From assembly GCF_014656455.1 (NCBI RefSeq), contig NZ_BNCL01000011.1, positions 62,001 through 126,000 on the forward strand: DNA of 64,000 bases. Reading direction: 5' to 3'. This stretch comes from Paracoccus aerius. Lineage in GTDB: Bacteria; Pseudomonadota; Alphaproteobacteria; Rhodobacterales; Rhodobacteraceae. This document shows positions 26,783 through 36,165 of this stretch, piece after piece. Made by a program: the position numbers and the translations under genes. The stretch's first letter is position 1, and the number at the start of each line of letters is the position of its first letter. The notes beneath the pieces were generated by a model. The model was not told the DNA's origin. It was given only the letters and a program-made list of their open reading frames with translations, and ran no database searches.

Positions 26783-28875
26783 AGGGGAAGGACGCTCCAC
26801 TGGCGCAACAGGGCGGGATCCGACACCAAGGCGTCGGTTTCGTCGCGGGTCAGGTAGTCCAGGGCCTGCGTCTTGGTCCCGGCATGGGCGATCTTGGCGC
26901 CGGCGGTGATGCGGGCCAGGCGCTTGTCTTCCGGCAGGACCGGGTTTTCGGGCAAGAGCGCGACATGGCGGTCGATCTGCGCCTGGTTCCCGCCAAAGGC
27001 CAGCAGGCCCGCCGCGCCCTTCAGGGGGCGGGGCATCGCGCGGACGACCGCACTGGCATCTGACAGCACCGCCGGCGGGTCGCGTTCCTCGGGCGTGACC
27101 AGCAGCCCGCGCATCCGCGCCCAACGGCCAAAGACGGGGCTTGCCGAATAGCGCGAGGTCACAGGCGACAGGATCAGCCCGGCCAGGATCGGCGACAGCC
27201 AGATCAACTGCGCGGGCGAAAACTGCGCCAGCACGATCAGGGTGCCGATCCCAAGCCCCACATGAACCCAATGCCGCGCGATCACCACGTTCCAGTCGGG
27301 CATCGACCCGGCACGGACCTGGGCGTTCCAGCCGCTGTCGCGACCGCGCAGGATTTCATAGATCTGGCGAGTCTGGATCAGCATCTGGACCGGGGCGATC
27401 AGGGCCGACAGCAGGATCTCGAACAGGGAACTGGCGAAGATCCGCACCGGGCCGCCCGAATTGCGCGCCAGGGGCCGCAGCCAGGCGCGGAAGGTGGCGA
27501 TCAGCTTGGGCAACAGCAGAAGAGCCATCGACACCACGAACAGCCATAGCATCCGGCGGGCATCGAAGACCGGCCAGTCGGGGAACAACTGATAGGCGTT
27601 CGGGAAATATTCGGGCGTGGACAGCAGCACCGTGGCCGACAGGACCAGACCCACCAGGATCAGGGCCAGCCACAGTGGGCTCATCAGGAAGCCCAGGATG
27701 CCGATGGTGAAATGCGCAAGCGTCACGGCCCGCGCGCCGCGCATCCCGAACAGGCGGGAATGCTGCAGGTTGCCCTGCGCCCAGCGGCGTTCGCGCACGG
27801 CCATGTCCAGAAGCGTCGGCGGGCAGCCTTCGAAGCTGCCGCGCAGGTCGTGGTCCAGACGCACCTTCCAGCCCGCGCGGCACAAAGCCGCCGCCTCGAC
27901 GAAGTCATGCGACAGGATGGTCCCGCCAAAGGGCGGCCTGCCGGGCAGGCGCGGCAGCCCACAGGCAGATGCAAAGGCCGTCATGCGGATGATGGCGTTG
28001 TGGCCCCAGAAATTGCCCGTGTCGCCCGACCAGGCCGAGACGCCGCGCGCGATCATCGGCCCATAGACGCGGCCCGCGAACTGGGTCAGGCGGGCAAAGA
28101 TCGTCTCGCCGCCCACCAGGATCGGCATGGTCTGGATCAGCGCCAGACGGGGATCGGCGTTCATCCGCGCGGACAACTCGCGGATCGTGGCGCCGGTCAT
28201 GATGCTGTCGGCATCCAGCACCACCATCTGGTCATAGCGCCCGCCCCACCGGCGAACGAAGTCGCCGATGTTGCCCGTCTTGCGATCCTCGTTGGTGATG
28301 CGGCGGCGATACCAGATCGGCAGGGGCGACATCCTGCGCGCCGCATCGATCACCATCGTCTCGTTCACGGCGATAACCGGGTCGCGGCTGTCGGACAGCA
28401 CGAATATTTCGGCCCGGTCGGCCATGCCTTCGCGTTCCAGTTCCCGGGCAAGGGCGGTCAGCAGGCCGATGCTTTTCTGCGCATCCTCGTGATAGATGGG
28501 CATGACGACGGCGACGCGGGCGTCGTTCGGCCCCTGCGGCGTCGTCAGGCGGGACGCGAAAAGCCCCGCCAGAACGTTGCAGAAGGAAAACCCAACCCAG
28601 GCGAAGGTGGGGGCGAACAGCGCCAGCAGCGCCCATTGCATCGGCGTCGGATTGTCGCCGAAGGTCCGCAGCATCTGCATGAAGCCGATCACGGCGATGG
28701 CCGCGGTGCCGCCAAAGCTGACAAGGCGCGCCATCCAGACGCGCCAGCCGTTGTGGACGCGCGGGAAGGCCAGGCGCGGGCGCGCGCCGAAATCCTGCAC
28801 CGGCATGGCCAGTGGCGATTCGGGCGGGGTTGCGGGCATCCGGTCCGGGACCGGGAAAACGCGCTCGACGCTCAT
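26779..28875 (-). CDS. opgH: Glucans biosynthesis glucosyltransferase OpgH
   Basis: OpgH is the inner-membrane GT2 enzyme that polymerises UDP-glucose into the periplasmic glucan backbone. The 698-residue protein has about six to eight membrane segments and a cytosolic GT2 domain with VVMPIYHEDAQKSIGLL (about residues 120-136), DADSIMTG (about 223-230) and the terminal motif RERRWAQGNLQH (about 359-370), i.e. QxxRW-like. The ATG at 28875 overlaps the opgG stop by 4 bases. It is the middle gene of the operon. In some bacteria OpgH also slows division at high UDP-glucose; this is not testable here. Confidence 0.95.
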   Translation of the reverse strand: MSVERVFPVPDRMPATPPESPLAMPVQDFGARPRLAFPRVHNGWRVWMARLVSFGGTAAIAVIGFMQMLRTFGDNPTPMQWALLALFAPTFAWVGFSFCNVLAGLFASRLTTPQGPNDARVAVVMPIYHEDAQKSIGLLTALARELEREGMADRAEIFVLSDSRDPVIAVNETMVIDAARRMSPLPIWYRRRITNEDRKTGNIGDFVRRWGGRYDQMVVLDADSIMTGATIRELSARMNADPRLALIQTMPILVGGETIFARLTQFAGRVYGPMIARGVSAWSGDTGNFWGHNAIIRMTAFASACGLPRLPGRPPFGGTILSHDFVEAAALCRAGWKVRLDHDLRGSFEGCPPTLLDMAVRERRWAQGNLQHSRLFGMRGARAVTLAHFTIGILGFLMSPLWLALILVGLVLSATVLLSTPEYFPNAYQLFPDWPVFDARRMLWLFVVSMALLLLPKLIATFRAWLRPLARNSGGPVRIFASSLFEILLSALIAPVQMLIQTRQIYEILRGRDSGWNAQVRAGSMPDWNVVIARHWVHVGLGIGTLIVLAQFSPAQLIWLSPILAGLILSPVTSRYSASPVFGRWARMRGLLVTPEERDPPAVLSDASAVVRAMPRPLKGAAGLLAFGGNQAQIDRHVALLPENPVLPEDKRLARITAGAKIAHAGTKTQALDYLTRDETDALVSDPALLRQWSVLPL

Positions 28876-30449
28876 GCGGTCCAGCGAGCCAGCCATGTTT
28901 CGCTCTGCGCCACGCCGTCGGGCGTGGTCAGCACCGCCTGCAGGTCGGCCAGCGCAGCATTGCCCGGCTCGAACTCGAAGGCCAGGCGCAGCACGCCCTG
29001 GTCGGGCAGCGGCTTCAGATAGGCATGGACAATCGTCCCGGCCGAGGTGGTGACCTGCGATTCCGGCAGCGTGTCGGTAAACAGCGACAGGTCGAAATCC
29101 ACGATCACGCTGCGCGCAGCCTGCGAATTGATCGAGCGGCCGCTGCGAACCTGGCGCACCTTGGCCAGGGGAAGGTCATTGGCCGGCAGCGCCGCGAAGA
29201 TCAGCCGATACCGGAACTCGTGGCGCTTGTCGCGGGCCAAGGGTTCCTTCGGAACCCAGCAGCTGACGATGTTGTCGTTGAACTCGTTCTCGACCGGTAT
29301 CTCGACCAGGCGGACCTCGCCCTCGCCCCAGTTCTGCTCGGGCTCGATCCAGGCCGAGGGGCGCAGGTGATACAGCGCCTCGGGATCCTGGTAATGGTCG
29401 AAATCGCGGCTGCGCTGCACAAGGCCGAAGCCGCGCGGGTTGTTGTCTACGAAGGACGCGATCTGCAGGGTCTTGTGCGCGCCCAGCGTGCGCCACAGGG
29501 CCTGGCCCGCACCCGTATGCATTTCCAGCCCGTCGCTGTCATGGACGGCGGGGCGGTAATCGTCCACCTCGCGCCGGCTGGCCGGGCCGAACCAGAACAT
29601 CGAGGTCAGGGGCGCAAGCCCGGTATTCTGCAACTCGACCCGCGGGAACAGCGCCACGCGCGTGCGCACGATCGTCGAAGCACCGGGATTGACGTCGAAC
29701 TGATAGGCCCCGGCCACCGACTTGCTGTCCAGAAGCGCATAGATGCGCACCCATTCGGATGTCTCGGACGGCTCCTGGATCCAGAAGTCGGTGAACAGCG
29801 GGAATTCCTCACCGTCCGGGCTGCCGGTCTTGATCGCAAGCCCGCGCGCCGACAGGCCATAGATCGTGCCGCGCGCCACGGCGCGGAAATAGGTCGCGCC
29901 CTGGAAGACCAGGAACTCGTCCATCACGCCGGGCCGGTTCAGGATCGTGCGCAGGCGAAAGCCCGACCATCCCATCTGCCCCTTGTTCTGCAGGTCCGCC
30001 CCATCGGGGAATTGCGACGGGTCGAATTCCAGAAGCGACGGGTCGAATTCCAGCCGGTGCGGAACGCCGTCGCGCACGATGCTGATATTCACCGGCTCAT
30101 AGAAGATCGCGCCGGGCGGCAGAAGGTCCATGCCAAAGCGCGGGTTGCCCGCGAAGGGATCGCGGTCGCGGCGAAAGCGGATGGCGCGATACTGGTCATA
30201 GGTCAGGTTGGCAAAGCTGCCCACCTGCTCGGCAACCGGCTGTTCATAAACCCGCGTGGCGCGTTCCGACGCCAGGGATGCCACTTCCTCGAAACCGAAG
30301 GTGGTGGGCGGCGCGGGCGGCGGGGTGTTTTCCCCCTCGCCGGCTGATGCCGCCTCGTCCGTTGCTGTCTGCGCCTGCGCAGGCATGGCCATGAACGACC
30401 CTCCTGCGGCCAAGGCGGTCGCTGCGTTGAGAAAATGACGGCGTTTCAT
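28872..30449 (-). CDS. opgG: Periplasmic glucan biosynthesis protein OpgG
   Basis: OpgG is periplasmic and needed to form or branch the glucan backbone. The 525-residue protein has a signal peptide with a twin-arginine-like start (MKRRHFLNAATALAAGG), then the MdoG domain: TTFGFEEVASLASERA (about residues 49-64), GMDLLPPGAIFYEPVN, and SMFWFGPASRREVDDYRPAVHDSDGL (split here only by description, about 285-310). It begins the opgG-opgH-opgC operon and is preceded by a near-consensus promoter. Confidence 0.95.
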   Translation of the reverse strand: MKRRHFLNAATALAAGGSFMAMPAQAQTATDEAASAGEGENTPPPAPPTTFGFEEVASLASERATRVYEQPVAEQVGSFANLTYDQYRAIRFRRDRDPFAGNPRFGMDLLPPGAIFYEPVNISIVRDGVPHRLEFDPSLLEFDPSQFPDGADLQNKGQMGWSGFRLRTILNRPGVMDEFLVFQGATYFRAVARGTIYGLSARGLAIKTGSPDGEEFPLFTDFWIQEPSETSEWVRIYALLDSKSVAGAYQFDVNPGASTIVRTRVALFPRVELQNTGLAPLTSMFWFGPASRREVDDYRPAVHDSDGLEMHTGAGQALWRTLGAHKTLQIASFVDNNPRGFGLVQRSRDFDHYQDPEALYHLRPSAWIEPEQNWGEGEVRLVEIPVENEFNDNIVSCWVPKEPLARDKRHEFRYRLIFAALPANDLPLAKVRQVRSGRSINSQAARSVIVDFDLSLFTDTLPESQVTTSAGTIVHAYLKPLPDQGVLRLAFEFEPGNAALADLQAVLTTPDGVAQSETWLARWTA

Positions 30450-30478
30450 ATCAGGTGATGGTTGCCAAAAACCGTGTC

Positions 30479-30507
30479 ATTATAAGGGTGCTGCATTGCC
30501 GCAGCAA
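30479..30507 (-). promoter_or_regulatory. Promoter of the opgGHC operon (TTGCTG-N17-TATAAT)
   Basis: On the minus strand TTGCTG (30502-30507) is followed after 17 bases by a perfect TATAAT (30479-30484). Transcription should begin near 30472, giving a leader of about 23 bases before opgG. It is the closest match to the sigma-70 consensus I saw in the window. Confidence 0.65.
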
Positions 30508-30584
30508 GGCGCAAGCCGAAAGGGGGGCGGCCAGCCGGGACTGGTAAGCCGGGCCCGCCGCTGCCCCGTCTCGCGGCTTTCCGC

Positions 30585-32831
30585 CTATTGTTGCGCCAGC
30601 CATTCGGTGATGGGGCGGCGCAGGTTCGGTCTTCCCGAATCCAGCCCTTCGTCGATGATCTTGCGCAATTCGGTGATCGAGACCCGCCGGATCAGGTGCT
30701 TGACCGGCCCGATCGAGGCCGGGCGCATCGACAGGCGTCCGATGCCAAGGGCCGCAAAGGTCAGCGCCTCGACCGGGCGTCCCGCATCCTCTCCGCAGAA
30801 GGACAAGGGCACGCGCGCTTCCTCGCAGCGCGCGATGATCTGGCGCAGCATCAGCAGGAAGGACGAACTGAGCGTGTCATAGCGCCGCCGCACCCGTTCA
30901 TTTTCCCGGTCGGCGGCAAAGAAGAACTGCTTGAGGTCGTTGCCCCCGATCGAGATGAAGTCGCACATCTCGAAGAACTTGCGGGGCGCGAAGGCCAGCG
31001 ACGGCGTTTCCAGCATCGCGCCCACGCGGATGTCGGTGGGCATCGGATGGCCCAGACGCTGTTCGCGCGACAGTTCCTGCATCAGGATCTTGTAGGCGGC
31101 CTCGTATTCGCCGATGTCGGCGATGAAGGGGAACATGACGTGCAGCGGCCGGCCCACGGATGCGCGGATCAGCGCCTGCAACTGCATCCGCAAGACGCCG
31201 CGCTTGTCCAGGCCCACTCGGATCGCACGCCAGCCCATCGCCGGGTTCGGTTCGTCCTGCGGCTTCATGTAGGGCAGGACCTTGTCGGATCCGATGTCCA
31301 GCGTGCGGAACATCACCGGCTTGCCCTGGGCATTGTCCATGACGCGGCGGTAAAGCTCGGCCAGTTCGCCCCTGCGGGGGACGTGGTTGCGGATCAGGAA
31401 CTGCAACTCGGTGCGGAACAGGCCCACGCCCTCGGCCCCTGATCCCGCCAGCGACGGCAGGTCGGCCATCAGGCCGGCATTCATGTAAAGCTGGACCGTC
31501 GTCCCGCAGGTGCCGGTCGCGGGCAACCCGCGCAGGCTGGCATAGCGGTTCTGCGCCTCGGCCTGCATGGCGATCTTGTCCAGGAAGGCCTTGTGGACGC
31601 TTTCCTCGGGGCGCAGGTGAACGATGCCCTGGTCGCCGTCGACCAGGATCGTGTCGCCGTTCAGCGCCTCGGTCGTGATGCGGGGCGCGTGGATCACCAG
31701 CGGGATCGCCAGGGCGCGCGCCACGATGGCCGCATGGCTGCCCACGGACCCGTCCTCCAGCACGACGCCCTTCAGGCGGCGGCCGTATTCCAGCAGTTCC
31801 GCCGGGCCGATGTTGCGGGCGACCAGGATCGGGTTGTCGGGCATTTCGGCCCCGGTATCGGCCCCCTGCCCCGTCAGGATGCGCAAAAGCCGGTTCGACA
31901 GGTCGTCCAGATCGTGCAGCCGTTCGCGCAGATAGGGATCGGCAGCCATTTCCAGCCGGGCGCGGGCAGCGGACTGTTCCTTTTCCACCGCGGCCTCGGC
32001 GGACAGGCCAAGCTGGATATCCTCCTCCATCCGCTTCAGCCAGCTGCGCGAATGGGCGAACATGCGATAGGTTTCCAGAACGGCGGCGTGTTCGCCCTCG
32101 CCGCCCATGTCGGCGGCGGCGACCATCTTGTCCACGGTGCTGCGCAGCATCGCCACGCCTTCGTGCAGCCGCGCGCTTTCGCGGTCGGGATCGTCGCCCA
32201 CGGGGTTCGTTACGACGACGCGCGCCTCGTGCAGCCAGACCCGGCCTTCGGCGGCGCCTTCCTGGCCGGTGGATCCGCGGATCATCAGCGGGAAGCGGTG
32301 CTTGGGCGGCATCGAATCCGACTGGCTGCCCTGGAAGGCGCCCAATTCCGTCATCTCGGCCAGGACCATGGCCACGACTTCCAGGCCATAGATCTCGTCT
32401 TCGGAAAACAGCCGCGCTTCGCGGCACTGGACGACCAGCACGCCCAGGCGTTCGCCCACCCGCTGGATCGGAACGCCCAGGAAGCTGGGGAACACTTCCT
32501 CGCCCGTTTCCGGCATGAAGCGGAAGCCGGGTTCCGACGGTGCGTCGGCCGTGTTCACATGCCGGCCCGTGCGGGCCACGCGGCCAACCAAGCCTTCGCC
32601 CAGCCGCAACCGGGTGCGGTGGACGGATTCTGGCCGCAGCCCTTCGGTCGCGCACAGTTCCAGCGTGTTGGGATCGCGGAACAGGTAGATCGAGCAGACC
32701 TGCGTTCCCATCGAATCGGCGATGTGATGGGTGATCTGGTCAAGCCGGTCCTGGCCGCCGCCGGGGGCAGCCAGGATGTCCTTCAACCGTTGCAACAGCT
32801 TGCGTGAATCGCTGTCCTTGCGGTCTTGCAT
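30585..32831 (-). CDS. ptsP: PtsP, enzyme I of the nitrogen phosphotransferase system
   Basis: PtsP autophosphorylates with PEP and passes phosphate to the NPr/EIIA-Ntr relay, which senses glutamine through its GAF domain. The 748-residue protein has GAF at about residues 25-150, the swivelling histidine domain with GSHAAIVARALAIP (about 363-376; His is phosphorylated), and the PEP-binding barrel with GLFRTELQFL, FRTLDIGSDK and a C-terminal SFCGEDAGRP. The ATG at 32831 is chosen over an in-frame GTG at 32879; it begins 63 bases after lysC, so the two may be co-transcribed. NPr and EIIA-Ntr genes are elsewhere. Confidence 0.94.
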   Translation of the reverse strand: MQDRKDSDSRKLLQRLKDILAAPGGGQDRLDQITHHIADSMGTQVCSIYLFRDPNTLELCATEGLRPESVHRTRLRLGEGLVGRVARTGRHVNTADAPSEPGFRFMPETGEEVFPSFLGVPIQRVGERLGVLVVQCREARLFSEDEIYGLEVVAMVLAEMTELGAFQGSQSDSMPPKHRFPLMIRGSTGQEGAAEGRVWLHEARVVVTNPVGDDPDRESARLHEGVAMLRSTVDKMVAAADMGGEGEHAAVLETYRMFAHSRSWLKRMEEDIQLGLSAEAAVEKEQSAARARLEMAADPYLRERLHDLDDLSNRLLRILTGQGADTGAEMPDNPILVARNIGPAELLEYGRRLKGVVLEDGSVGSHAAIVARALAIPLVIHAPRITTEALNGDTILVDGDQGIVHLRPEESVHKAFLDKIAMQAEAQNRYASLRGLPATGTCGTTVQLYMNAGLMADLPSLAGSGAEGVGLFRTELQFLIRNHVPRRGELAELYRRVMDNAQGKPVMFRTLDIGSDKVLPYMKPQDEPNPAMGWRAIRVGLDKRGVLRMQLQALIRASVGRPLHVMFPFIADIGEYEAAYKILMQELSREQRLGHPMPTDIRVGAMLETPSLAFAPRKFFEMCDFISIGGNDLKQFFFAADRENERVRRRYDTLSSSFLLMLRQIIARCEEARVPLSFCGEDAGRPVEALTFAALGIGRLSMRPASIGPVKHLIRRVSITELRKIIDEGLDSGRPNLRRPITEWLAQQ

Positions 32832-32894
32832 TGCCTTCTTGCCCTGCCTTGCTTCTTGCCCGCAGATGCCGTCAGGCACGCTGTCAACCGGGTA

Positions 32895-34151
32895 TCAGGC
32901 CGCTTCAAGGCCAAAGGCATCATGCAGCGCCTGCACGGCCAGTTCCATATATTTGCGGTCGATCAGCACCGAAATCTTGATCTCGCTGGTTGAGATCACC
33001 TTGATGTTGACGTTTTCATCGGCAAGCGCCTTGAACATCTTGGCGGCGACGCCCGTATGGCTGCGCATCCCGATGCCCACGACCGAGACCTTCGCGACCT
33101 CGGTGTCCACGACCAGTTCGTCATAGGCGATATGGCCCGAGGCCTTGGCCTCCTCCATCGCGCGCTTGGCCCGCTCGACCTGGTTGATGGGGACCGAAAA
33201 GGTCATGTCGGTCACCGAACCCGGATGATCCTCGTAGTCCTTTTCCGAGATGTTCTGGACGATCATGTCCACGTTCACGCCGGCTTCGGCCAGGGGCGCG
33301 AAGATGGCGGCGGAAATGCCGGGCCGGTCCTCGACCGTGACCAGGGTGATCTTGGCCTCGTCCCGCGAGGAGGCGACGCCGTTGACGACTTTCGATTCCA
33401 TGATTTCTTCCTCATCGCAGATCAGGGTGCCCGAATTCTCGTCCGTGTCCTCGAACGAGGATAGCACGCGCAGCCGCACCTTGTAGCGCATGGCCAATTC
33501 GACGGACCGGGTCTGCAGGACCTTGGCGCCCAGGGATGCCAGTTCCAGCATCTCCTCGAAGGCGATCTTGTCCAGCTTGCGGGCCTTGGACGTGATGCGC
33601 GGGTCGGTCGTGTAGACGCCGTCCACATCGGTATAGATGTCGCAGCGTTCGGCCGCGAAGGCTGCCGCAAATGCCACGGCGGTCGTGTCCGACCCGCCCC
33701 GGCCCAGCGTGGTGATGCGCCCGTCGGGCCCAAGCCCCTGGAAGCCTGCGACCACGGCGACCTTGAAGCCTTCGGCGAATTTCTGGTCGATATTGGCGCG
33801 CGGAATGTCCACGAAGCGCGCAGCCGAATGGGCGGCGGTGGTGTTGATCGGCACCTGCCAGCCCTGCCAGGACCGCGCGGGCACGCCCATTTCCTGCAGG
33901 GTCAGCGCCATCAGGCCGGCCGTCACGTTCTCGCCCGAGCTGACGACCGCGTCATATTCGCGCGCGTCGAACAAGGGCGAGGTCTGTTCGACCCAGCCCA
34001 CCAGTTCGTTTGTCTTGCCCGACATGGCGCTGACGATGACGATCACGTCATAGCCGCGCTCGACCTCGCGCTGCACCTTCGCGGCGGCGTTCTTGATGCG
34101 GTCCAGGTCCGCAACGGAAGTGCCGCCGAATTTCATCACCAGAAGCGGCAT
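32895..34151 (-). CDS. lysC: Aspartate kinase
   Basis: LysC phosphorylates aspartate, the first step toward lysine, threonine, methionine and diaminopimelate. The 418-residue protein begins MPLLVMKFGGTSVADLDRIK, with the kinase motifs SSGENVTAG (about residues 71-79) and GRGGSDTTAVA (about 150-160), then two C-terminal ACT domains from about residue 265 that normally bind lysine or threonine. GGAGG precedes the ATG. No internal start for a separate beta subunit is obvious. Lineage-typical position upstream of ptsP. Confidence 0.96.
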   Translation of the reverse strand: MPLLVMKFGGTSVADLDRIKNAAAKVQREVERGYDVIVIVSAMSGKTNELVGWVEQTSPLFDAREYDAVVSSGENVTAGLMALTLQEMGVPARSWQGWQVPINTTAAHSAARFVDIPRANIDQKFAEGFKVAVVAGFQGLGPDGRITTLGRGGSDTTAVAFAAAFAAERCDIYTDVDGVYTTDPRITSKARKLDKIAFEEMLELASLGAKVLQTRSVELAMRYKVRLRVLSSFEDTDENSGTLICDEEEIMESKVVNGVASSRDEAKITLVTVEDRPGISAAIFAPLAEAGVNVDMIVQNISEKDYEDHPGSVTDMTFSVPINQVERAKRAMEEAKASGHIAYDELVVDTEVAKVSVVGIGMRSHTGVAAKMFKALADENVNIKVISTSEIKISVLIDRKYMELAVQALHDAFGLEAA

Positions 34152-34274
34152 CGCGGGCCTCCAGCCAGGGGTTTCTGCTGGCCGCGGCTTTTATGGGCGG
34201 GGGGGCGAAACCGCAAGGGCGGAAAGGGGATGGCCGCGCTTGCTGATGTGAAAAAGCGCGCCCCGCAGCCGGCG

Positions 34275-34682
34275 TCAGTTCGTCTTCTGGCGCGGGATAA
34301 AGGGCAAGGGCGCCACCGGGACGCCATCCTCGATCAGCTTGCGGGCCTCCTCGGGCTTGGCCTCGCCGTGGATCGCGCGACCGGGGACGCGGCCCTCGTG
34401 CATGGCGCGGGCCTCGTCCGCGAATTTCAGGCCGACATAGTCGCTGTTCGCCTCGACCTGCTGGCGCAGGGCGTGCAGGGCGGCCTCGACAGGGTTCATG
34501 GCGGGTTCCGCCTTTTTCGCGGCAGGAACGGCCGGGGCCATCAGGGATTTCTCGACCTGCGAGGATCCGCATTGCGTGCAGGCGACGTGACCAGCCGCCC
34601 GCGTCGTCTCGAACGCGTCCGAGGAACGGAACCAGCCGTCGAAGTCATGGCCTTTCTCGCAGCGCAAAGCATAGCGGATCAT
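34275..34682 (-). CDS. DUF1178 family zinc-ribbon-like protein
   Basis: The 135-residue protein starts MIRYALRCEKGHDFDGWFRSS, with Cys8 and His11, and a CTQCGSS motif near residue 36: together a likely zinc ribbon of the DUF1178 family. The C-terminal half contains YVGLKFADEARAMHEG, conserved in this family. No function is established. It stands between lysC (123 bases) and waaA (36 bases), all on the minus strand. Confidence 0.88.
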   Translation of the reverse strand: MIRYALRCEKGHDFDGWFRSSDAFETTRAAGHVACTQCGSSQVEKSLMAPAVPAAKKAEPAMNPVEAALHALRQQVEANSDYVGLKFADEARAMHEGRVPGRAIHGEAKPEEARKLIEDGVPVAPLPFIPRQKTN

Positions 34683-34718
34683 CAGTTCAATCCTGTTTCC
34701 TTCCCTGCCTATATCGGG

Positions 34719-35924
34719 TCAGCGGGGCTTGCCTGCAAGTTCCCGCAGATGCGCGATCAGGGCTGCCGGATCGCCCGCGCGATCGTCCAGCACGGCGCGC
34801 GCCGCCCAGCCCATCTGCCGCGCCCGGTCGGGATGGCCTGCAAGCGCGATAACCTGCTGGACAAGGCTGCCTGCATCGACGGGCTGGGCAGCCCCCGCGC
34901 CGTCCAGTGCCCCATAGGCGTCGCGGAAGTTCGACAGATGCGGACCATGCAGGATCGCGCAGGCATGGGCCGCAGGTTCCCAGGGCGTATGGCCGCCCCT
35001 GTCCGTCAAAGAGCCGCCGACAAAGCAGAGGCCGGCCGAGGCATACCAGCGGTCCATCTCGCCCAGGGTATCGGCCAGCAGCACGTCGCCACCGCTGTCG
35101 CCGGCCGAGCGCCGTTGATGTGCGATCCCGCGCTGTGCCAGAAGGGCGGACACCTGGTCCCCACGCTGCGGATGGCGGATGGCCAGGATCAGCCGCAGGT
35201 CGGGATGGTGCCGACGCGCCGCCGTCCAGGCGTCGAGGATCAGCGCCTCCTCTCCCTCGTGGGTCGAGGCCGCAAGCAGCGTGCGGTCGCGATGGGGGTC
35301 GGGCCGGGGCGGCCGGATGCGGGCGGGGGTCAGCAGCTTCAGGTCAAGCCGGGGCAGGATGGCAGCAGGCGGCAGGCCAAGCGCCAGCAGCCGCGCCTCG
35401 CTGTCCGGGTCTTGCGCCGAAAGGCCCGCAAGCCGGCCGAGCATCGGCGCGATGATCCCCGGCAGCCGCGCCCAGCGGGCAGCCGACCGCTGCGACAAAC
35501 GCGCGCCGATCATGGCCTGGGGAATGCCGCGACCGGCCAGAGCCTGCGACCGCAGCGGCCAGAACTCGGATTCGACGGTGACCTGCAATCTGGGTTGCGC
35601 TTGCGCCAGAAACCGCCTCAGCACCCCAGGCATGTCCATGGGGGCCAGGCGCGCCGCCGTTCCCCAGCCTGCCGCCATGTCCCGCCCGGTCAGGCTGTTT
35701 GCCGTCACCAGCACGCGATGCGACTGCGCCAGAGCCTCGATCACCGGGCGCGCCGATGTCAGCTCGCCCACCGAGGCCCCGTGGATCCAGATATCGGCGC
35801 GCGGCACGTCCATCAGCGTCAGCCGTTCGCGCAGCGTTTCCGGCCGCCCGACGCTGGCGCGGAGACGAAGCCCTTGTTCAAGAATGGCGGCAGCGGCGCG
35901 ATAGATCATGAAGGTCCAAGCCAT
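34719..35924 (-). CDS. waaA: 3-deoxy-D-manno-octulosonic acid transferase (Kdo transferase)
   Basis: WaaA adds Kdo from CMP-Kdo to lipid A precursor at the inner membrane, essential to LPS cores. The 401-residue protein has an N-terminal membrane-associated segment, the catalytic base motif IWIHGASVGE (about residues 46-55), VTVESEFWP (about 114-122), and GT-B C-terminal donor site ASTHEGEE (about 219-226). Its length is near the family norm of about 420. No lpxK or other LPS gene is adjacent. Also called kdtA. Confidence 0.93.
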   Translation of the reverse strand: MAWTFMIYRAAAAILEQGLRLRASVGRPETLRERLTLMDVPRADIWIHGASVGELTSARPVIEALAQSHRVLVTANSLTGRDMAAGWGTAARLAPMDMPGVLRRFLAQAQPRLQVTVESEFWPLRSQALAGRGIPQAMIGARLSQRSAARWARLPGIIAPMLGRLAGLSAQDPDSEARLLALGLPPAAILPRLDLKLLTPARIRPPRPDPHRDRTLLAASTHEGEEALILDAWTAARRHHPDLRLILAIRHPQRGDQVSALLAQRGIAHQRRSAGDSGGDVLLADTLGEMDRWYASAGLCFVGGSLTDRGGHTPWEPAAHACAILHGPHLSNFRDAYGALDGAGAAQPVDAGSLVQQVIALAGHPDRARQMGWAARAVLDDRAGDPAALIAHLRELAGKPR

Positions 35925-36037
35925 GCCAAGACCGTACGTCCCTCGTCAAGATGCTGTGGTCGGGCAGGAGGGGGTGCGAGGAACCATCCGAAAAAGATGA
36001 CGTTGGTTTTTCAACAACACAATTTCAGGAGGTTCGG

Positions 36038-36115
36038 ATGAAAGGATTAGTCGCCTGGTGGTTGGGTGTTCCCGTCGTCGTCATCGTGATTCTGTATGTT
36101 ATCGGAGTATTTTGA
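36038..36115 (+). CDS. 25-residue membrane microprotein
   Basis: This short ORF begins with ATG 8 bases after a strong AGGAGG Shine-Dalgarno and encodes 25 residues starting MKGLVAWWLGVP and ending VIGVF, almost wholly hydrophobic with one lysine near the N-terminus. That is a classic single-pass membrane microprotein (N-terminus inside). A Rho-independent terminator starts about 10 bases after the stop, so the gene has its own transcription unit. Codon use (TTA, GTA, GGA) is less GC-rich than its neighbours. Function unknown. Confidence 0.65.
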   Translation: MKGLVAWWLGVPVVVIVILYVIGVF

Positions 36116-36124
36116 ATCCGGTTG

Positions 36125-36165
36125 AAATGGCAAAGGGGCAGCAGGATTGGCCCTTCTGCCATTTT
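36125..36165 (+). terminator. Rho-independent terminator of the microprotein gene
   Basis: AAATGGCA (36125-36132) pairs with TGCCATTT (36157-36164), and the inner GGGC-GCCC bases extend the stem; the loop is AGCAGGATTG. It ends in TTTT (36162-36165). It lies 10 bases past the microprotein stop. Confidence 0.75.
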
